The notes below the pieces were generated by a model. That model was not told the origin of the DNA. It was given only the letters and a program-made list of their open reading frames with translations, and made no database searches. This document shows, piece after piece, positions 1 to 8,476 of a stretch of DNA of 36,832 nt (position 1 is the first letter of the stretch; every line of letters starts with the position of its first letter). Both the position numbers and the translations under genes were made by a program. This DNA comes from Microbacterium sp. (lineage in GTDB: Bacteria; Actinomycetota; Actinomycetes; Actinomycetales; Microbacteriaceae). The DNA lies in assembly GCA_031177765.1 (NCBI GenBank), contig JAPSKH010000002.1, positions 85,108 to 121,939 on the forward strand, written 5' to 3'.

Positions 1-39
1 CACGAAGCCCCCGGCGCCACAGGCACCGGGGGCTTCGTG
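1..39. terminator. Strong hairpin, probable terminator
   Basis: Two perfect 14-bp arms (positions 1-14 and 26-39) flank an 11-nt loop that itself holds a GCC/GGC pair. The hairpin lies 10 nt beyond the stop codon of the minus-strand surface protein. There is no clear T-tract, which is common in high-GC actinobacteria. The symmetry means it could also serve a plus-strand gene ending left of the window. Confidence 0.7.
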
Positions 40-49
40 ACCCTGCGGA

Positions 50-3000
50 TCAGGCCGCGTCGCGACCACTCACGCGTCGCCGACGCCGCCACACGAGCAG
101 CCACCCGAGCGCCGCCGCGGCCAGCGCGACACCGGCCGTCCACGCGATCGGGATCCCGTCGGCACCGGTCGCCGCGAGGTCGCCGTCCGAACCGCCCGGA
201 CCCGCACCGGCATCCGCCGAGCCGTCGCCGCCGTCCGAGCCGCCCGCACCATCGCCGTTGCCGGGTCCCCCCGGCTGTCCGGGCCCGCCGGGCTCACCCG
301 GTCCTCCGGGCTCGCCGGGGCCGCCGGGCTCGCCCGGGGCAGCGACCACCGTCACCGATGCGGTCCGGGTCACGCCGTTCACCGTCACTGAAAGGGATGC
401 CTCCCCGGGGGCGATCGCGGTCAGCTCCCCGGTCGCCGGGTTCAGTCGCAGCACGCCGGCCGCAGCCGCCTCGAGCCGGGCCGAGCCCCCGGTCGAGGCG
501 GAAGCCGACACCACGTCGACCCCGTCTCCTGCCCAGTCGGCGCTGACCGGCCACCGCACGGGCACGACGCGACCGCCGTCCTGCTCGATGGACGCCGAGA
601 CCGGCACCGTCTCGCCGACCTCGAGCACCGTCGCCGTGGACAGGGCGAGCGAAGAGACCCGCGGCTTCGTCTCCGCCTGCATCCACCGCACCCGGTCCTC
701 GACCACCGTCGGCGACGAACCGACCACGCCGGCACCGGGGTTCAGCCCGAGCATCGTCCAGCCGGTGAAGCCGCCGCCGTCCGGCGTGCCCGACGGGCCC
801 TTGCCCGAGTTGCCGTTGATCAGGCGCGAGACACCGTCGTAGCTCGTGGCGTCGAAGACGCCGACGTGCCCGTTGATCATCGCCGCCGACTTGCCCGAGT
901 CCGCGCGGAACTCCGTGAGGGTCGAGACGAACTGGGCTGCCTCGTACCGGTCGCTCAGCTGGCTGGCCTTGTTCGGCAGCGGGTCGTCGGCGGGGTGGTG
1001 CGAGAAGACGAGGACACCGGTCACCGAGGAGTCCGAAGCCGCGTCAGCCAGCTCCGACTCCAGGAATCGCAGCTGCTCCATGCCCGACGCGCGGAACGAG
1101 CCGGCCGAGCTGTTGAGCGTGATCATCCGCGTACCGCCCAGATCGACGGAGCGGTAGGTGTCGCCGAACGCGGCTTCGAAGTTCGAGATCGCCCCGCCCA
1201 TGATCTCGTGGTTGCCCGGCACGTAGATGTACGGGATCCGCTCGCCCACTTCCTCTTCCAGCACACGCGCCGCGAGCTCGAAGTCGGCCTCGGATGCCTC
1301 GTCCACCAGGTCGCCGTTGATGACGAGGTAGTCCGGCTCGGCGGCGACGATCTCGCGCAGCGTCTCACGTGCGGCCGCGACCAGCTCGCTGTCGGGGTTG
1401 CGTGCGACGAACTGCGCGTCGCTCATCACGGCGATGCGCTGCGCGCGGCCTTCGACGGTGCCGTCGGTCACGATCACCGGGTCGAAGACCTTCGGCGCCA
1501 CGGGCTGCTCGACGTCCGGCGCGACGACCGACTCGAGTGCCGCGAGCGTCACCTCGCCGTGATAGCTGACGGTGGAGCGCGTCTCCATCATGCGCACACG
1601 CTGGAACGTCAGGGGATAGGCCGTGCCTGCCGGCACGGTGAAGCGCGCCTGCTTCCAGCCGGTCCAATCGACCATCGGTCCGTCGAGGTTGATCGTGGTG
1701 CCCGCGCCGGTGCGCAGCTGCAGGCGCGGCCACGCCCCCGAGCCGTCGCCGTGCATCCACATCGTGAGCGCCTGCGGCTGGCCCTCGAGCACCCGCCCCG
1801 TCGTCGTCGAGACCTCCTCGGGGACGATCGCGTAGTACCCGCGCGTACCGGTCGAGGTCGTGAAGTCGTAGTTCAGCTTCAGCGCCGGCTCGCCGTTCGG
1901 CCCCGTCGCCGGCGCCATGCTGCCGGTCGCGCGGGCGACGCCTGCCTTCCAGGCCGAGGCATCCGCGAAGTCCGCGACGGTGAGCGTGCGATACCCGATC
2001 GTGACGGCCACGTCGACGCTGCGCCCGCCGGCGGTGAAGGTGACCGTGGCCGAGCCGCTCTCGGTCGTGGGCGTCACTGTGAACTCGCTGAGACCGGTGG
2101 GTTCCACCGTCACATCCGCACCGTGCGACACCGACACGTCGGTCGTCTCGACAGGAGCGGTGAAGCCGTCGGCGTCGAGACCCGTCAGGGTCAGCGTCGC
2201 CGTCTGGCCCGGCTGCGGAAGAGCCACCACCGTCGACGACGGCCGGATCCGTTCGAGAGGCCCGAGCACGCGCAGCTGCGTGGTGGACGTCTTGCCCTCC
2301 GCGGTGAAGGCCACCGTCGCGGTGCCCGGCTCCACCCCCTGGACAAGGGCGCTCGCGTCGCCGGACGGCGCGACCGTGACCGCGGCATCCGCCGTGGTGA
2401 ACTCGCCGGTCACGTCGACGCCGGTGAGGTTCGCGTCCAGGCCCGTGCCGACGACCGTGCGGTGCAGGCCCGGGAAGACGGCGTCGGCGTCGGCGACGTC
2501 GAGGGCAGGCGCGATCTGCACATCCTCGACGACCCCGACCGGAGCCGATGAGAAGAAGGCCAGGCTGTTGGCCACGACGCGCTCGGATCCGTCCGAGGGA
2601 CGGTTGTGGATGGATGCCTCCGCCTCGCCCGGCTCGCGCACGGCGAGCATCGTCGAGCCGCCGCCGTCGAGGTTGACGGCGTTGTGCACGCCGAGGTCGA
2701 GCATCAGGTCGCCGAGCTCCTGGATCGTCATCCCGCGACTGTCGCCGGCCCGCCCGTCGATCGTCACGACCGTGATCTCGGTGCCGTCGCGGTTGACGCC
2801 GATGGCGGTGCGGGATGCCTCGACCTGGTCGGCGTCGGTCTGCACGCCGTCGATGATCATCCGCTGCGACCCGCTGACGGCGAGGTCGACGTCGGCGGAG
2901 GCCGCGACCTCGATGTCGACGGTGTCGCCGACCTCGAGCGCCGCCAGAGTGGCGGCGCCGGCGTCGCGGCCGATGAGGACGCCCGTTCCGTCGGCGATGG

Positions 3001-3763
3001 CGGTCTCGCCCGCGACGGACGCGGGATCGGTGGTGACCTCGGTGACGACGCCTTCCTGCACGGTGACCTTGGCGATCGAGGCGGCCAGGGCGTCGGGTCC
3101 GCCGAGGGGACGGCTGAGCGGGTGGGCGCCCCAGGCTGCGGTGTACCAGCCGATGCCGCCGGCGCCGACGGAGGGGCTGTTCACGGCGGCGACCCGGTGC
3201 TGGACTCCGTCGATCGTGACGGTGGCGGCCGAGCTGAGAGCCTGCACCGCGGCCAGGCCGTCGGTGATCGTGAACGCCTGACGCTCGCCGGGGGCTGCAC
3301 TGCGCACGCCCTGCGTCGGCGACACGTTGGTGCCGACCGGTGCGGTCGAGAAGTTCATGTCGAAGTAGTCGCCGTTGACAGCCGCGACCGCGCCGGTGCC
3401 GGCGATCTGCTCGCTGAGCGTCGCACCACCCGACACGGTCCCTGCGTCGAGGACGTCGAGCGAGAGCGTCGGCGTCGTGAGGTCGGCGCGCATCACGTGC
3501 CCGGTCACCCAGCCGGCCGGCTGCAGGCGGCGGAAGTCGGTGAGCTCGAGACCCGGCGCCAGCGTCTGCGTGTCGGCGCTGAGCAGCGACGATCCACCGC
3601 CGCCGAGGTCCAGGCCACCGGTGTCGGGCGCGGCGATGGCCGGCGCGGCGCTCATCGCGCCGATGCCCACCGTGCCGGCCGCGACGACCGCGGCGAGCGT
3701 GGCGGCGATGCCGCGACGCGCCCGGCGAGAGGGATGGGGGAGACGTGTTGCAGACGCAGGCAC
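50..3763 (-). CDS. Secreted, wall-anchored phosphodiester glycosidase / metallophosphoesterase fusion
   Basis: The 1237-aa protein starts at GTG 3763, nine bases after a GGAAGG ribosome site; a longer upstream reading has no such support. Residues 1-45 are a signal peptide (Arg-rich start, hydrophobic core, cleavage near AIAA). Residues about 85-405 form a NAGPA-type phosphodiester glycosidase domain with the LDGGGS motif at 365-370; known members split sugar-1-phosphodiesters. Ig-like beta regions and a carbohydrate-binding-like stretch (about 595-745) follow. A calcineurin-like phosphoesterase (about 776-990) shows GDLVDE 817-822, GNHE 850-853, SHHP 921-924 and GH 965-966. It is unusual in having SDAQ where DxH is typical and GHVG where GHxH is typical. 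The C-terminus has a Big-like domain, a PGEPGG linker, LAATG at 1196-1200, a membrane helix and RRRRR, which is a class E sortase-type anchor. It probably acts outside the cell on phosphodiester-linked sugars and feeds the adjacent transporter. Confidence 0.88.
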   Translation of the reverse strand: MPASATRLPHPSRRARRGIAATLAAVVAAGTVGIGAMSAAPAIAAPDTGGLDLGGGGSSLLSADTQTLAPGLELTDFRRLQPAGWVTGHVMRADLTTPTLSLDVLDAGTVSGGATLSEQIAGTGAVAAVNGDYFDMNFSTAPVGTNVSPTQGVRSAAPGERQAFTITDGLAAVQALSSAATVTIDGVQHRVAAVNSPSVGAGGIGWYTAAWGAHPLSRPLGGPDALAASIAKVTVQEGVVTEVTTDPASVAGETAIADGTGVLIGRDAGAATLAALEVGDTVDIEVAASADVDLAVSGSQRMIIDGVQTDADQVEASRTAIGVNRDGTEITVVTIDGRAGDSRGMTIQELGDLMLDLGVHNAVNLDGGGSTMLAVREPGEAEASIHNRPSDGSERVVANSLAFFSSAPVGVVEDVQIAPALDVADADAVFPGLHRTVVGTGLDANLTGVDVTGEFTTADAAVTVAPSGDASALVQGVEPGTATVAFTAEGKTSTTQLRVLGPLERIRPSSTVVALPQPGQTATLTLTGLDADGFTAPVETTDVSVSHGADVTVEPTGLSEFTVTPTTESGSATVTFTAGGRSVDVAVTIGYRTLTVADFADASAWKAGVARATGSMAPATGPNGEPALKLNYDFTTSTGTRGYYAIVPEEVSTTTGRVLEGQPQALTMWMHGDGSGAWPRLQLRTGAGTTINLDGPMVDWTGWKQARFTVPAGTAYPLTFQRVRMMETRSTVSYHGEVTLAALESVVAPDVEQPVAPKVFDPVIVTDGTVEGRAQRIAVMSDAQFVARNPDSELVAAARETLREIVAAEPDYLVINGDLVDEASEADFELAARVLEEEVGERIPYIYVPGNHEIMGGAISNFEAAFGDTYRSVDLGGTRMITLNSSAGSFRASGMEQLRFLESELADAASDSSVTGVLVFSHHPADDPLPNKASQLSDRYEAAQFVSTLTEFRADSGKSAAMINGHVGVFDATSYDGVSRLINGNSGKGPSGTPDGGGFTGWTMLGLNPGAGVVGSSPTVVEDRVRWMQAETKPRVSSLALSTATVLEVGETVPVSASIEQDGGRVVPVRWPVSADWAGDGVDVVSASASTGGSARLEAAAAGVLRLNPATGELTAIAPGEASLSVTVNGVTRTASVTVVAAPGEPGGPGEPGGPGEPGGPGQPGGPGNGDGAGGSDGGDGSADAGAGPGGSDGDLAATGADGIPIAWTAGVALAAAALGWLLVWRRRRRVSGRDAA

Positions 3764-4040
3764 GCGAAGACACCTTCCGGTTCGGGTCGGGGATGCCGGC
3801 TCACGGAACGGGGTGCGCCCGGCCGGCTCGGCGACCCTACGGACCTGCGGGTCGGCTTCGGTGATGGCTCGGTTGCGGGGCGATGGCATCGAGGTGAACC
3901 GGCGGTGACCCGGCGTGTCGCCCACGACAGGCCCACCAGCGCCCTCCGGCGGGGCAGCCGGCGCGCGACACCTCGCGGCGGCTCCGACCGTCGCGAGGCT
4001 CTGACACGTCGCGTTCGCTCGATCGTGATAGACCGAGGGC
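3764..4040. promoter_or_regulatory. Divergent intergenic region between surface enzyme and RpiR regulator
   Basis: This 277-bp gap separates two divergent genes and must hold both promoters. A TAGGGT hexamer on the minus strand (3839-3834) is a possible -10 box for the surface protein, with no good -35 box. A GGAAGG ribosome site precedes GTG 3763. I see no convincing RpiR palindrome and no hidden gene. Confidence 0.35.
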
Positions 4041-4970
4041 ATGAATGCGCGTTTCGCGGATCCGCCCGTGGGGGGAACGATCGATCACATCATGTCGGTC
4101 CTTCCGTCCCTCAATCCCGGAGCGCAGCGAGCGGCGCTCATCTGCGTGGATCGGCCGGACGAGGTCGTGGAGATGTCGGGTGCCGACCTCGCCGAGGCGG
4201 CCGAGACCTCACCGGCGACCGTCAGCCGCATGAGCAAGGCTCTCGGCTTCCGCAGCTTCCAGCATCTGCGGCTGCTCCTCGTGCGCGATCTCGGCGCGGC
4301 CGCCCAGAGCGACTCTTCGACGCCGCAGGGCACTGCGGGGCGACTGCAGCAGCTCGCCGAGCGGGCGGGAAGCATGATCCAGAGTTCGCTGGCGTCCGTC
4401 GACGCCGATTCCTTCGAAGCGGCCGCCGACGCGATCGCCGCCACGCCGCGGCTGCTCGTGGTCGGCACCGGCGCCTCGGCGCCGCCCGCTCAGTCGGCAG
4501 CGCTCGCGTTCGTCATGAACGGACGTGCGTGTGAGGCACCGGCTGATGGAGTGGCTCAACAGCTGGCGGCGAGCACGCTGCGGCAGGGAGATGTCTGCCT
4601 CGTCGTCAGCTCCAGCGGCGCCAACGCGGTGACGCTGGCGGCGGCGACGGCAGCGGGGGATGCCGGGGCCACCGTCGTGGGGATCACGAGCTTCGCGAAG
4701 TCGCCGCTTGCCGATCGCGCCGATCTTCTGCTCGTCACGGGAGCGCGGTTCCGCGCGTGGGACCCCGGTGCCCTGGGCAGCAGCCTCGCGCAGACGCTCC
4801 TGGTCTCAGCGCTGCAGATGGCGGTCGCCGATCGCATGGCCGACGTCGCCGAGCGGGCTCGCGCGGCGGTGCGCGATGAAGTCCTGGGGATCGTCACGGA
4901 CGCCGACTCCGACACGGACCCGGATGAAGCCGAGAGCCCTGTGAGCGCCGAGCGTTCCCGTGGGCAGTGA
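4041..4970 (+). CDS. MurR/RpiR family transcriptional regulator
   Basis: The 309-aa protein has an N-terminal HTH_6 domain (about residues 12-90), including the typical segment on selecting and tolerating an HTH (SPATVSRMSKALGF). A SIS sugar-phosphate-binding domain follows (about 125-270), with VVGTGAS and VSSSGAN as phosphosugar-binding loops. RpiR proteins sense phosphorylated sugars and control sugar-phosphate or amino-sugar genes. It lies between the NAGPA surface enzyme (divergent) and a CUT1 transporter operon that starts 109 nt downstream, so it probably controls both. The start used is ATG 4041; ATG 4092 is possible but would cut into the domain. The acidic C-terminal tail (DADSDTDPDEAES) looks disordered. 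The true ligand cannot be read from the sequence. Confidence 0.88.
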   Translation: MNARFADPPVGGTIDHIMSVLPSLNPGAQRAALICVDRPDEVVEMSGADLAEAAETSPATVSRMSKALGFRSFQHLRLLLVRDLGAAAQSDSSTPQGTAGRLQQLAERAGSMIQSSLASVDADSFEAAADAIAATPRLLVVGTGASAPPAQSAALAFVMNGRACEAPADGVAQQLAASTLRQGDVCLVVSSSGANAVTLAAATAAGDAGATVVGITSFAKSPLADRADLLLVTGARFRAWDPGALGSSLAQTLLVSALQMAVADRMADVAERARAAVRDEVLGIVTDADSDTDPDEAESPVSAERSRGQ

Positions 4971-4976
4971 CCGCCG

Positions 4977-5006
4977 TTGACGATCCGTTAGCCCGCAATT
5001 TACTTT
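4977..5006 (+). promoter_or_regulatory. Promoter of the transporter operon
   Basis: TTGACG (4977-4982) and TACTTT (5001-5006) are separated by 18 bp, a good fit to a housekeeping sigma promoter. A second TACATT lies at 5015-5020. The AT-rich stretch AATTTAC...TTACATT between 4998 and 5020 stands out in this GC-rich region and may hold the RpiR operator as two imperfect direct repeats. Confidence 0.6.
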
Positions 5007-5028
5007 CGCCCTCTTACATTGCCGCGCA

Positions 5029-5061
5029 AGCAGCTTTCACGGGAAGGTCCCGTGACCTGCT
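5029..5061 (+). promoter_or_regulatory. Hairpin in the leader of the transporter operon
   Basis: A perfect 7-bp stem (TCACGGG 5037-5043 with CCCGTGA 5049-5055) is capped by a 5-nt loop. It is extended by an outer 5-bp stem (AGCAG 5029-5033 with CTGCT 5057-5061). It lies downstream of the proposed promoter and ends a few bases before the GGGAGG ribosome site, which stays free. It could be an RNA element or a DNA operator palindrome. Confidence 0.5.
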
Positions 5062-5079
5062 GTTCGCGGGAGGCGACTC

Positions 5080-6234
5080 ATGGGCACGATCCAGCTCTCC
5101 GGTATCGGTCGCTCGTTCAAGAGCACCGCTGCCGTCCGTGACATCGATCTGACCATCGGCGACGGGGAGTTCGTCGTCCTGCTCGGTCCGTCCGGCTGCG
5201 GCAAGACGACGCTGCTGCGCATGATCGCCGGCCTGCTCGAGCCGACGACCGGTCGCATCCTCCTCGACGGGGTCGACATCACCGAGCAGCCCTCGAAGAA
5301 GCGCGACCTCGCCATGGTGTTCCAGAGCTACGCCCTCTACCCGCACCTCAGCGTGCGCAGGAACCTCGCCTTCCCGCTGAAGGTGCAGAAGCTCGCGAAG
5401 CACGACATCGAGCGCCGGGTGCGCGAGGTGGCCGACGTGCTGGAGATCGGGCACCTCCTCGACCGCAAGCCGAGAGAGCTCTCCGGGGGTCAGCGCCAGC
5501 GCGTCGCGGTGGGACGCGCTCTGGTGCGCGATCCCAAGGCGTTCCTCATGGACGAACCGCTGTCCAATCTCGACGCGAAGCTGCGCACGCAGACCCGTCA
5601 TGAACTCACGGCCCTGCACCGCCGACTCGGCGCGACGTTCGTCTACGTCACCCATGACCAGGTCGAGGCCATGACGATGGCGACCAAGATCGTGGTGCTC
5701 GATTCCGGCCGGATCGAGCAGGCCGGCACTCCTGAGGAGGTCTACGACCGGCCGGAGTCGGTCTTCGTCGCCGGCTTCCTCGGCAGCCCCGCCATGAACC
5801 TGCTCGACGCCACGGTCGTCGGCCTCGACGGCACGGTGGCCGTGACCGCCGACGGCGTCGCCGGAGACCTGTGGCGAGGCGACACGGATGACATCGACGT
5901 GGTCCTCGGTGTCCGCCCGGAGCAGCTCGTCGTCTCGGCGACCGCGCCGTCCGGAACCGGTGTCAACCTCCTCGGCCGCGTCGAGATCGTCGAGAACCTG
6001 GGCGGCGAGCAGATCGTCACCTGCCGCGTCGGTGCGAGCAGCGTGCACGTGCGGACGTCTCGCGACCTGCGCGTCTCGGCCGGCGACGACGTCGTGCTGC
6101 ACGCCGAGCCCGACCACGTGCACCTGTTCGAGCGCGCGTCGGGGCGCCGTCTCGAATGGGTCGCCGACACCGAGATCGCGCACGCCGCGGCACCGGCCTC
6201 CCGAGCGTCGAGCTCGCGCCCCGTCAGCGTCTGA
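5080..6234 (+). CDS. ugpC: CUT1-family ABC transporter ATPase (UgpC/MsmK type)
   Basis: The 384-aa protein has the full ABC ATPase set: Walker A GPSGCGKT at 36-43, Q-loop (FQSYALYP), signature LSGGQ at 134-138, Walker B ending FLMDEP (D158, E159) and the H-loop VTHD. A C-terminal MalK/UgpC-type TOBE region (about 240-365) follows. Such ATPases power import of sugars or glycerol-3-phosphate compounds and are sometimes shared between systems. It is the first gene of the operon, with a GGGAGG ribosome site seven bases before ATG 5080. The symbol reflects family resemblance; MsmK- or MalK-type use is equally possible. The ATPase standing first, away from the permeases, is a less common order. Confidence 0.93.
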   Translation: MGTIQLSGIGRSFKSTAAVRDIDLTIGDGEFVVLLGPSGCGKTTLLRMIAGLLEPTTGRILLDGVDITEQPSKKRDLAMVFQSYALYPHLSVRRNLAFPLKVQKLAKHDIERRVREVADVLEIGHLLDRKPRELSGGQRQRVAVGRALVRDPKAFLMDEPLSNLDAKLRTQTRHELTALHRRLGATFVYVTHDQVEAMTMATKIVVLDSGRIEQAGTPEEVYDRPESVFVAGFLGSPAMNLLDATVVGLDGTVAVTADGVAGDLWRGDTDDIDVVLGVRPEQLVVSATAPSGTGVNLLGRVEIVENLGGEQIVTCRVGASSVHVRTSRDLRVSAGDDVVLHAEPDHVHLFERASGRRLEWVADTEIAHAAAPASRASSSRPVSV

Positions 6235-6296
6235 TTCGTCCGAACACCCCGAGCCAGCCCGAACACCCGAAACACCCGAAACAACAGGAGACTTCG

Positions 6297-7646
6297 ATGA
6301 ACACCCGTGCCCGTCTCGCCGGGATCGCCTCGCTGGCGGCCCTCGGCGTCGCCCTCGCCGGCTGCTCCGGCGCCGCGTCCGGATCGGATGCCACCGCTTC
6401 CGGCCGTCTGACCGAGCTCGCCGACGACCAGCAGGTCGAGATCGTCTTCGAGTCGTACAACCTCGCCAACGTCGGAACCTGGGCCGACGCGATCAACGGT
6501 CTGCTCGATGAGTTCATGGCCGAGCACCCCAACATCACCGTCGTCGGTCAGCCCAGCTCGTCGGCCGGCACGGCCGCGAGCGTGCAGCAGCAGGTTCTCG
6601 CCGGGGACCCGCCCGATGTCGCGCAGCTGACCTTCAACGAGCTCGACTTCGCCGCCACCACGCTCGGCGCCCAGAACCTCACCGACCTCGTCGGGCAGGA
6701 CGGTCTCGACGAGCAGTTCGCCGGAGACTACCCGTATCACGAGCGTGCTCGGGTGCTCGCCGACTGGAACGATGCCACCTACGGTCTGCCCTATGTCTTC
6801 TCGACGCCGGTGCTGTGGGTGAACGAGACGGCGTTCGAGGCGGCCGGTCTGGACCCCGAGACCGTCGACCTGTCGACGTGGGACGCCGTCGCGGAGGCCG
6901 CCGCGCAGATCACGCGCTCCACCGGCAAGCCCTCGATGAGCATCTCGTGCATCATCACCGGCGGCAGCTGGTGCATGCAGGGCCTGTTCCGGTCCAACGG
7001 CGCGCAGGTCCTGAGCGATGACCGCACCACCATCGAGTTCGGCTCCGACGCCGCGGTCGAGACCGTCGAGACCTTCACCGCGATGTATGAGGACGGGCTG
7101 CTCACCAACGAGGACGCCACGTCGCAGTACGAGTCGTTCGCGCAGGGCGCCACCGCCATCCACGTCAACACGTCGGCGCTGCAGGGCGCCTTCATGATGG
7201 GCGCTGAGGCGGCGGGCTGGACGCTGGACGCCCACACCCTGCCGGCATTCGGCGACCAGGCGGTCGTGCCGACGAACTCCGGCTCGTTCCTGGCGATGTT
7301 CGCGTCCGAGCCCGAGAAGCAGGCGGCCGCATGGGAGCTGATGCAGTGGATGACGAGCCCCCGCGCGTACGAGGTCATCTCCACCCAGATCGGCTACCTG
7401 CCGCTGCGGAACACGATGACCGAGGAGGGCGGCCCGCTGTACGGGTGGGTGCAGCAGAACCCGCTGGTGACGCCGAACCTCGAGCAGCTCGATGCCCTCG
7501 AGCCGTGGGTGTCGTATCCCGGTGACAGCTACGCGCAGGTCGACCAGGTGCTGGCGACCGCGATCGAGGAGTCGATCTTCTACGGGGCCGACCCCGCCGC
7601 CGCGATGACAGAGGCCGCCGACCGTGCCCAGGGGCTGATCCGATGA
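6297..7646 (+). CDS. Lipoprotein solute-binding protein of the CUT1 transporter
   Basis: The 449-aa protein starts at ATG 6297 behind CAGGAG. Its signal peptide ends in a lipobox (LAGC, lipidated Cys23). The rest follows the family 1 extracellular solute-binding fold: QQQVLAGDPPDVAQL, a hinge region with TGKPSMSISC, and the C-terminal AWELMQWMTSP block. UgpB- and MalE-like proteins of this type deliver oligosaccharides or glycerophosphodiesters to the permeases. It contains two cysteines (SISC and WCMQG), which could form a disulfide. The 62-nt gap to the ATPase carries short GAACACCCGA-like direct repeats. The stop overlaps the next start (ATGA), so translation is probably coupled. The substrate is not evident from sequence. 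Confidence 0.92.
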   Translation: MNTRARLAGIASLAALGVALAGCSGAASGSDATASGRLTELADDQQVEIVFESYNLANVGTWADAINGLLDEFMAEHPNITVVGQPSSSAGTAASVQQQVLAGDPPDVAQLTFNELDFAATTLGAQNLTDLVGQDGLDEQFAGDYPYHERARVLADWNDATYGLPYVFSTPVLWVNETAFEAAGLDPETVDLSTWDAVAEAAAQITRSTGKPSMSISCIITGGSWCMQGLFRSNGAQVLSDDRTTIEFGSDAAVETVETFTAMYEDGLLTNEDATSQYESFAQGATAIHVNTSALQGAFMMGAEAAGWTLDAHTLPAFGDQAVVPTNSGSFLAMFASEPEKQAAAWELMQWMTSPRAYEVISTQIGYLPLRNTMTEEGGPLYGWVQQNPLVTPNLEQLDALEPWVSYPGDSYAQVDQVLATAIEESIFYGADPAAAMTEAADRAQGLIR

Positions 7647-8473
7647 CGACCGATCTGACCGCCTCCGGCACTGCCGAGGCATCCGTCAGCCACGTCGAAG
7701 ACCTCCCCGTGCGTCGTCACGTCGTGCCGGGTCTCTACAACCTGCGCGACACCGGCGGCTACCGGGCGGCGACCGGGACGTCGCGGTGGGGCAAGCTGTT
7801 CCGCTCCGACGCGCTGCACCGCATCGACGACACCGGGCGTGCGCGGCTCGCCGAGCTGGGCGTGACGCACGTGATCGACCTGCGAGGGTCCGGCGAGCGG
7901 CTCGCCGCCCCGAGCGCGCTGGAGGGGATCGACGCGACGGTCCATCACCTGCCCGTGTTCGACGATGCCTCGCCCGACGCGCAGGTCGCCAAGCTCACGG
8001 CGCTGGAACCGGTGTACGCCCACATGGTCGATGAGCGCGGTCCCCAGCTGGCTCGAGCGATCAAGGTCATCGCGGACGCGGGCGCCGACGATGCGGTGCT
8101 GGTGCACTGCACGGCGGGGAAGGACCGCACCGGACTGGTCGTCGCCTTCGCGCTGCGCGCAGCCGGTGTGGATCGTGACGAGGTGGTCGCCGACTATGCG
8201 GCCACCGCCGACAACCTGCGGGGCGAGTGGGCCGACGCCATGCTGCAAGGCCTCGTCGAGCGGGGCTACGAGCTGACGCCGGCCATGGTGGAGCTCATCG
8301 TCGACAGTCCTGCAGCGATCATCGAGGCGCTCCTGGGCCGCATCGACGCGGAGTACGGCTCCATGGCCGCATATCTGCAGGCGCAAGGGCTCACCGCATC
8401 CGATCTGGACCGGCTGACCGCCGCTCTCATCGCACCACATCCGACAACCCGCACAACGCAACCCGAGGAGTGA
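7643..8473 (+). CDS. PtpB-like tyrosine / lipid phosphatase
   Basis: The 276-aa cytosolic protein has the Cys-dependent phosphatase P-loop HCTAGKDR (Cys156, Arg162) and the N-terminal NLRDTGGY and RSDAL motifs. Together these define the Tyr_phosphatase3 family (Mycobacterium tuberculosis PtpB, Listeria LipA). Members remove phosphate from tyrosine and serine, and several also act on phosphoinositides. Lys160 and Asp161 after the Gly match the AGKDR signature linked to lipid-phosphatase activity. Its ATG overlaps the stop of the binding-protein gene and it lies inside a transporter operon, so the likely substrate is an imported phosphorylated metabolite rather than a host protein. That role is inference. 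Confidence 0.9.
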   Translation: MTTDLTASGTAEASVSHVEDLPVRRHVVPGLYNLRDTGGYRAATGTSRWGKLFRSDALHRIDDTGRARLAELGVTHVIDLRGSGERLAAPSALEGIDATVHHLPVFDDASPDAQVAKLTALEPVYAHMVDERGPQLARAIKVIADAGADDAVLVHCTAGKDRTGLVVAFALRAAGVDRDEVVADYAATADNLRGEWADAMLQGLVERGYELTPAMVELIVDSPAAIIEALLGRIDAEYGSMAAYLQAQGLTASDLDRLTAALIAPHPTTRTTQPEE

Positions 8474-8476
8474 CGC

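Noticed and set aside
258..360. Collagen-like gene on the plus strand (Pro-Gly-Ser-Pro-Gly-Pro repeats)
   Set aside because: It is the antisense of the PGEPGG linker of the wall-anchored protein; the minus-strand reading has the signal peptide, domains and anchor.
866..2551. 561-codon plus-strand open frame
   Set aside because: It is antisense to the surface phosphodiester glycosidase, is rich in Arg, His and Asp and has no domain; a typical high-GC shadow.
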